A stretch of 64,000 nucleotides of DNA from Paenarthrobacter ureafaciens (lineage in GTDB: Bacteria; Actinomycetota; Actinomycetes; Actinomycetales; Micrococcaceae). Made by a program: the position numbers and the translations under genes. The notes below the pieces were generated by a model. It worked only from the letters and a program-made list of their open reading frames with translations. It was not told where the DNA came from and did not search any database. Location: NCBI RefSeq assembly GCF_004028095.1, contig NZ_SBHM01000009.1, forward strand, positions 62,001-126,000, given 5' to 3'. Shown here piece after piece: positions 61,455-64,000 of the stretch (its first letter is position 1; the number at the start of each line of letters is the position of its first letter).

Positions 61455-61963
61455 TTAGCTGGGAACAATGTTCACGTCGTAAATAAAGGGATCCTGGGCG
61501 CGCCTTTGCGCCAGCATGGCCTGGATGAACGACGCCCCGTCTTCAGCAGTGCAGTCATCTACAAGCAGCACCTCAAAATGCGGGCGCCCAACGGTGGACG
61601 GGTGTTCAACCGATGCGGAAGCTGGTGCCGGCGCTGGGTCTTGGCGTCGCCGTCGTCGTTTGATGGCGGCGAGTGCTTCACCCAACCCGGCATAGTCCCG
61701 TTCATCGGCGAGTAGCCGCAATCCATCGATGGGGCCATACCGGGATGCGCCCAGTAGCCTTCCACTGTCTGGAGTTGGTCCAAGACCCTGACAATGTCCG
61801 AGGCCAGGTGCTCGCCGGCGTCGGCTGATAGCTCGTGACCCATCTTTTCAACGGTGTAGGTCAGGTACTCCCACAGGTCCTCTCGGATTCTCCAGACATT
61901 GGTGTGGGCGGCAGTTTCGTTGCCGTCTTGGATGGAGTACAGTTCGGGGGCGGCCGGATTCAA
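61455..61963 (-). pseudogene. Frameshifted gene of unknown family
   Basis: The frame from ATG 61963 (MNPAAPELYSIQDGNETAAH, then WEYLTYTVEKMGHELSADAG) looks coding up to GMAPSMD, then becomes arginine/cysteine-rich. A second frame continues the protein (GLRLLADERDYAGLGEALAA, then FEVLLVDDCTAEDGASFIQA, ending NIVPS at 61455). A frameshift near 61725 joins them. LLVDDCTAEDG resembles a receiver-like domain of PLP-dependent decarboxylases, but the gene breaks off there and runs into the GntR fragment. Confidence 0.6.
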
Positions 61964-62066
61964 TGTATTTCCTCTGCTGGATGGGGAATCCCGGGCATCG
62001 TCATTGCTGCCCGGGGCGATAGGAAAGCACCCGCGCCTATGGTGGCGCGGGTGCTTGGTTGACGAT

Positions 62067-63320
62067 TCAGTTCAGGAGGCCGGCGAGGGCGTCTGCCAGG
62101 GCCTGTGCCCCGGTTTCCGCGTCTTCGTCCACCACGTGTTCTTCGGGGGAGTGGGAGACGCCGCTGGGGTTGCGCACAAACACCATGGCGGTAGGGACAA
62201 ACGGGGACAGCACGCCCGCGTCGTGACCGGCCCCTGTGTCGAGGATGGGGGCGCCGGGAAGGGAGCGCTGCAGTTGTGCTTGCAGGCCACCATCGAAGTG
62301 GACGGTGGGGCTCAGTGATTCTTCGGTCAGGGTCACGGTGCAGCCTTCTTCGGCGGCGATGTACCGGGCTTGCTGGTGGATGGTCTCTACCACCGCGGCG
62401 GTGACAGCGTCGTCGGGGTGCCGGACGTCGAGCCAGAAGTCCACGCGGGAGGCGATGACGTTGGTGCCGCCGGGTACGGGTTGGAGCCTGCCGACGGTTG
62501 CCCTTGCGTGGGGTTGTTCGCGGGCGGTGTCGCGGATGGCCACCACGGTGCGGGAGGCGGCAACCATGGGGTCGTGCCGGTCTGCCATGAGGGTGGTGCC
62601 GGCGTGGTTGCCCTGGCCGTTGATGCTCAGCCGCCAGCGGCCGTGGCCGAGGATGGAGGAGGCGATGGCGATGGGCTGGTTCAGGTCGATCAAGCCGCGG
62701 CCTTGCTCGACGTGCAGTTCCACGAACGCGCCGATCTGGCCCAGCAGTTTCTCGTCCTTGCCCACAATGCGCGGGTCCAGGCCGTTGGCGCGGGCTACGT
62801 CGGCGAAGGTATTGCCGTCGGGGTCGCGGAGGTTGCGGGCTCTGTCGGGGTCGATGGCACCGGTCATCAGGCGGGAGCCGAGGCACGCGACACCGAAGCG
62901 GGAGCCTTCTTCTTCAGGGAAAACCACGACGGCGAGTGGCCGGGTTGGGTTGGTCCCGCGCGCCTTAAGGATGTCCACGGCCACCAGCGCGGAGGCGACG
63001 CCGAGGGGTCCGTCGAAGGGGCCACCGCCGGGGACGGAGTCGAGGTGGCTTCCGGTGACCAGGGCATTGGCTCGGTTCCAGCCCGGAGTGTCCCACCAGG
63101 CCCAGATGGCGCCGTTGCGGTCGGTTTCCACGGCCAGGCCACGCTGGGTGGCTTGGTCGATAAACCAGCTTCGGAGGTCCAGTTCAGCGGTGGAGTACAC
63201 GGGGCGTGTGTAGCCGCCGCGGATCGGGTCGGTGCCCAAGGCGGCGATGTCGGACATCAGTCCGGTCACCGTTGCCGGCGTCGTGCTGGTCTGGTTGGTG
63301 AGGCTGCCGGTGTTTGGCAT
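62067..63320 (-). CDS. Allantoate amidohydrolase / N-carbamoyl-amino acid hydrolase (M20 family)
   Basis: A 417-residue M20/M28-type amidohydrolase. Di-metal residues are visible in order: His in VTGSHLDSVPGGG, Asp in GPFDGPLGVASA, Glu in FPEEEGSRFG, His in ELHVEQGRGL, and His in SHSPEEHV. The sequence type covers allantoate amidohydrolases, ureidoglycolate hydrolases and L-N-carbamoylases. It overlaps the DAO-family gene by one base (TAATG), so both act in one operon, probably in purine or amino-compound breakdown. Confidence 0.87.
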   Translation of the reverse strand: MPNTGSLTNQTSTTPATVTGLMSDIAALGTDPIRGGYTRPVYSTAELDLRSWFIDQATQRGLAVETDRNGAIWAWWDTPGWNRANALVTGSHLDSVPGGGPFDGPLGVASALVAVDILKARGTNPTRPLAVVVFPEEEGSRFGVACLGSRLMTGAIDPDRARNLRDPDGNTFADVARANGLDPRIVGKDEKLLGQIGAFVELHVEQGRGLIDLNQPIAIASSILGHGRWRLSINGQGNHAGTTLMADRHDPMVAASRTVVAIRDTAREQPHARATVGRLQPVPGGTNVIASRVDFWLDVRHPDDAVTAAVVETIHQQARYIAAEEGCTVTLTEESLSPTVHFDGGLQAQLQRSLPGAPILDTGAGHDAGVLSPFVPTAMVFVRNPSGVSHSPEEHVVDEDAETGAQALADALAGLLN

Positions 63321-64000
63321 TAGTGCGCTCCTGCTGCCGTTGCCTGGGGGGCGAGGCGGAACTGCTCCGGGACGGTTCCGCTGCCGGTGGCGAGGTCGGC
63401 ACCCAACTGCCCGATGAGCGGGGCGAACTTAGCGCCATGGCCGGAGCAGGGAGAGAGGACTGTGATGCCGCCGGCGCGGTCAATGATGAAGTCCTCGGTG
63501 GGGGTGTTCGTGAAGAGGCAGGTGGTCTCGGCGTAGGGTTCAGGCACGAGGCCCGGGAGGTACTTTTCCACGTAGTCAATGACACGGCGGCGGTTGGCGG
63601 GGTCGATCAGCCCGTCCTGGTCAGCAGCCGAGGGCAGGATCTTGCCGCCGTTGTACTCGGCCACTTTCTGGCCGCGGAACCCGGCGTCGCGGCCCCCCGG
63701 CAACCCATAGGCCTGCCAGCCTTCACGCTTGTGGATGAACGTCGGCCACGTCTCGATTGCCGCTTGGTCGGCGTAGGGGAAGTGGTAGGCCTGTTCCTGC
63801 CGGACCTCGATGCGGGGCATGCCCGCCAGGAAGCCGGCGGGCAGGGACAGGGAACCGAGGAGCTGGGGGAGCCAGCCGCCGGCAGCGACAACGACATTGG
63901 CGGCCTTGAACGCACGGGCGTCCTCTGAAGTCAGAATGTAGTCACCGGCGGTTCCCTTGATGGAAGCGACGGCCCAGTTGGTGTGCAGTGCCGCGCCGTG
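63320..64000 (-). CDS. DAO-family FAD oxidoreductase, sarcosine / N-methyltryptophan oxidase-like (5' end outside window)
   Basis: The C-terminal 226 residues of a flavoprotein amine oxidase-like enzyme. AANVVVAAGGWLPQLLGSLSLPAG is the conserved FAD-domain segment, and FIIDRAGGITVLSPCSGHGAKFAPLIGQ, which includes the Cys that covalently binds FAD in monomeric sarcosine oxidases, is typical of the SolA/MSOX group. The N-terminal Rossmann motif lies beyond base 64000. It probably oxidises an N-methyl or other secondary amino acid; the neighbouring amidohydrolase suggests a joint pathway. Confidence 0.85.
   Translation of the reverse strand, partial: HGAALHTNWAVASIKGTAGDYILTSEDARAFKAANVVVAAGGWLPQLLGSLSLPAGFLAGMPRIEVRQEQAYHFPYADQAAIETWPTFIHKREGWQAYGLPGGRDAGFRGQKVAEYNGGKILPSAADQDGLIDPANRRRVIDYVEKYLPGLVPEPYAETTCLFTNTPTEDFIIDRAGGITVLSPCSGHGAKFAPLIGQLGADLATGSGTVPEQFRLAPQATAAGAH

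Noticed and set aside
62236..63323. Long plus-strand frames (over 300 codons) opposite the amidohydrolase gene
   Set aside because: GC-rich antisense shadows: translations are Gly/Val- or Arg/Ser-rich without motifs, while the minus strand has complete M20 catalytic residues.

Overview
The window is GC-rich, densely coded DNA. The genes best match a soil actinobacterium of the Arthrobacter / Paenarthrobacter type: a very large NAD-glutamate dehydrogenase, a CUT1 sugar importer without its own ATPase, frequent GTG/TTG starts, ATGA gene overlaps, and an extradiol dioxygenase most like the Arthrobacter/Brevibacterium homoprotocatechuate enzymes. No ribosomal RNA, complete tRNA, CRISPR array or intact transposase was seen. 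Most of the window is catabolic accessory DNA.

Region 1 (1-15.2 kb). A ThDP-dependent enzyme runs off the left edge, followed by a LysR regulator. Divergent from LysR is an almost complete 3-hydroxyanthranilate (2-aminomuconate) meta-cleavage pathway: semialdehyde dehydrogenase, oxalocrotonate decarboxylase, aminomuconate deaminase, 3-hydroxyanthranilate dioxygenase, ACMS decarboxylase, an MHS transporter, then oxopentenoate hydratase, acetaldehyde dehydrogenase and hydroxy-oxovalerate aldolase. A thiolase-fold protein, a DUF35 zinc-ribbon protein and an acyl-CoA ligase sit inside this pathway and are not explained by it.

Region 2 (15.3-18.7 kb). This is an accessory strip. It holds a ~198-bp repeat ending in a tRNA 3' end and a terminator, an XRE/nucleotidyltransferase pair with a clear operator, and a row of small unknown genes, one of only 54 codons.

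Region 3 (18.7-37.2 kb) is the most unusual part. One LacI-type repressor gene is surrounded by five copies of a GTGCTA-N4-TAGCAC operator, placed in front of every transcription unit. The regulon contains (a) a six-gene operon of two FAH-family hydrolases, a D-2-hydroxyacid dehydrogenase, an enolase paralogue, an APH-type kinase and a quinone-reductase-like protein; (b) a divergent cupin; (c) an extradiol dioxygenase with a CMD protein and an MDR dehydrogenase; (d) a transporter with a complete glutarate-to-acetyl-CoA route (CoA-transferase, glutaryl-CoA dehydrogenase, hydratase/hydroxyacyl-CoA dehydrogenase fusion, thiolase). The enolase, the dioxygenase and the MDR enzyme each lack residues expected in their classical relatives, so this looks like a repurposed and possibly undescribed catabolic pathway.

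Region 4 (37.2-49.9 kb). NAD-glutamate dehydrogenase, an RHH/Doc toxin-antitoxin pair, a second copy of the 198-bp repeat, a lipoprotein, a decayed SDR gene, and a folate-independent methionine synthase locus (MesD, MesX/DUF1852, flavin reductase, LysR).

Region 5 (49.9-64 kb). A sugar or sugar-acid locus: DeoR, PdxA2, four-carbon acid sugar kinase, ABC importer, FAD oxidoreductase and a divergent AraC regulator. Then comes a gene graveyard at 59.6-62.0 kb (truncated FG-GAP protein, antitoxin relic, broken GntR gene, frameshifted gene), and finally an M20-family amidohydrolase and a DAO-type oxidoreductase running off the right edge.
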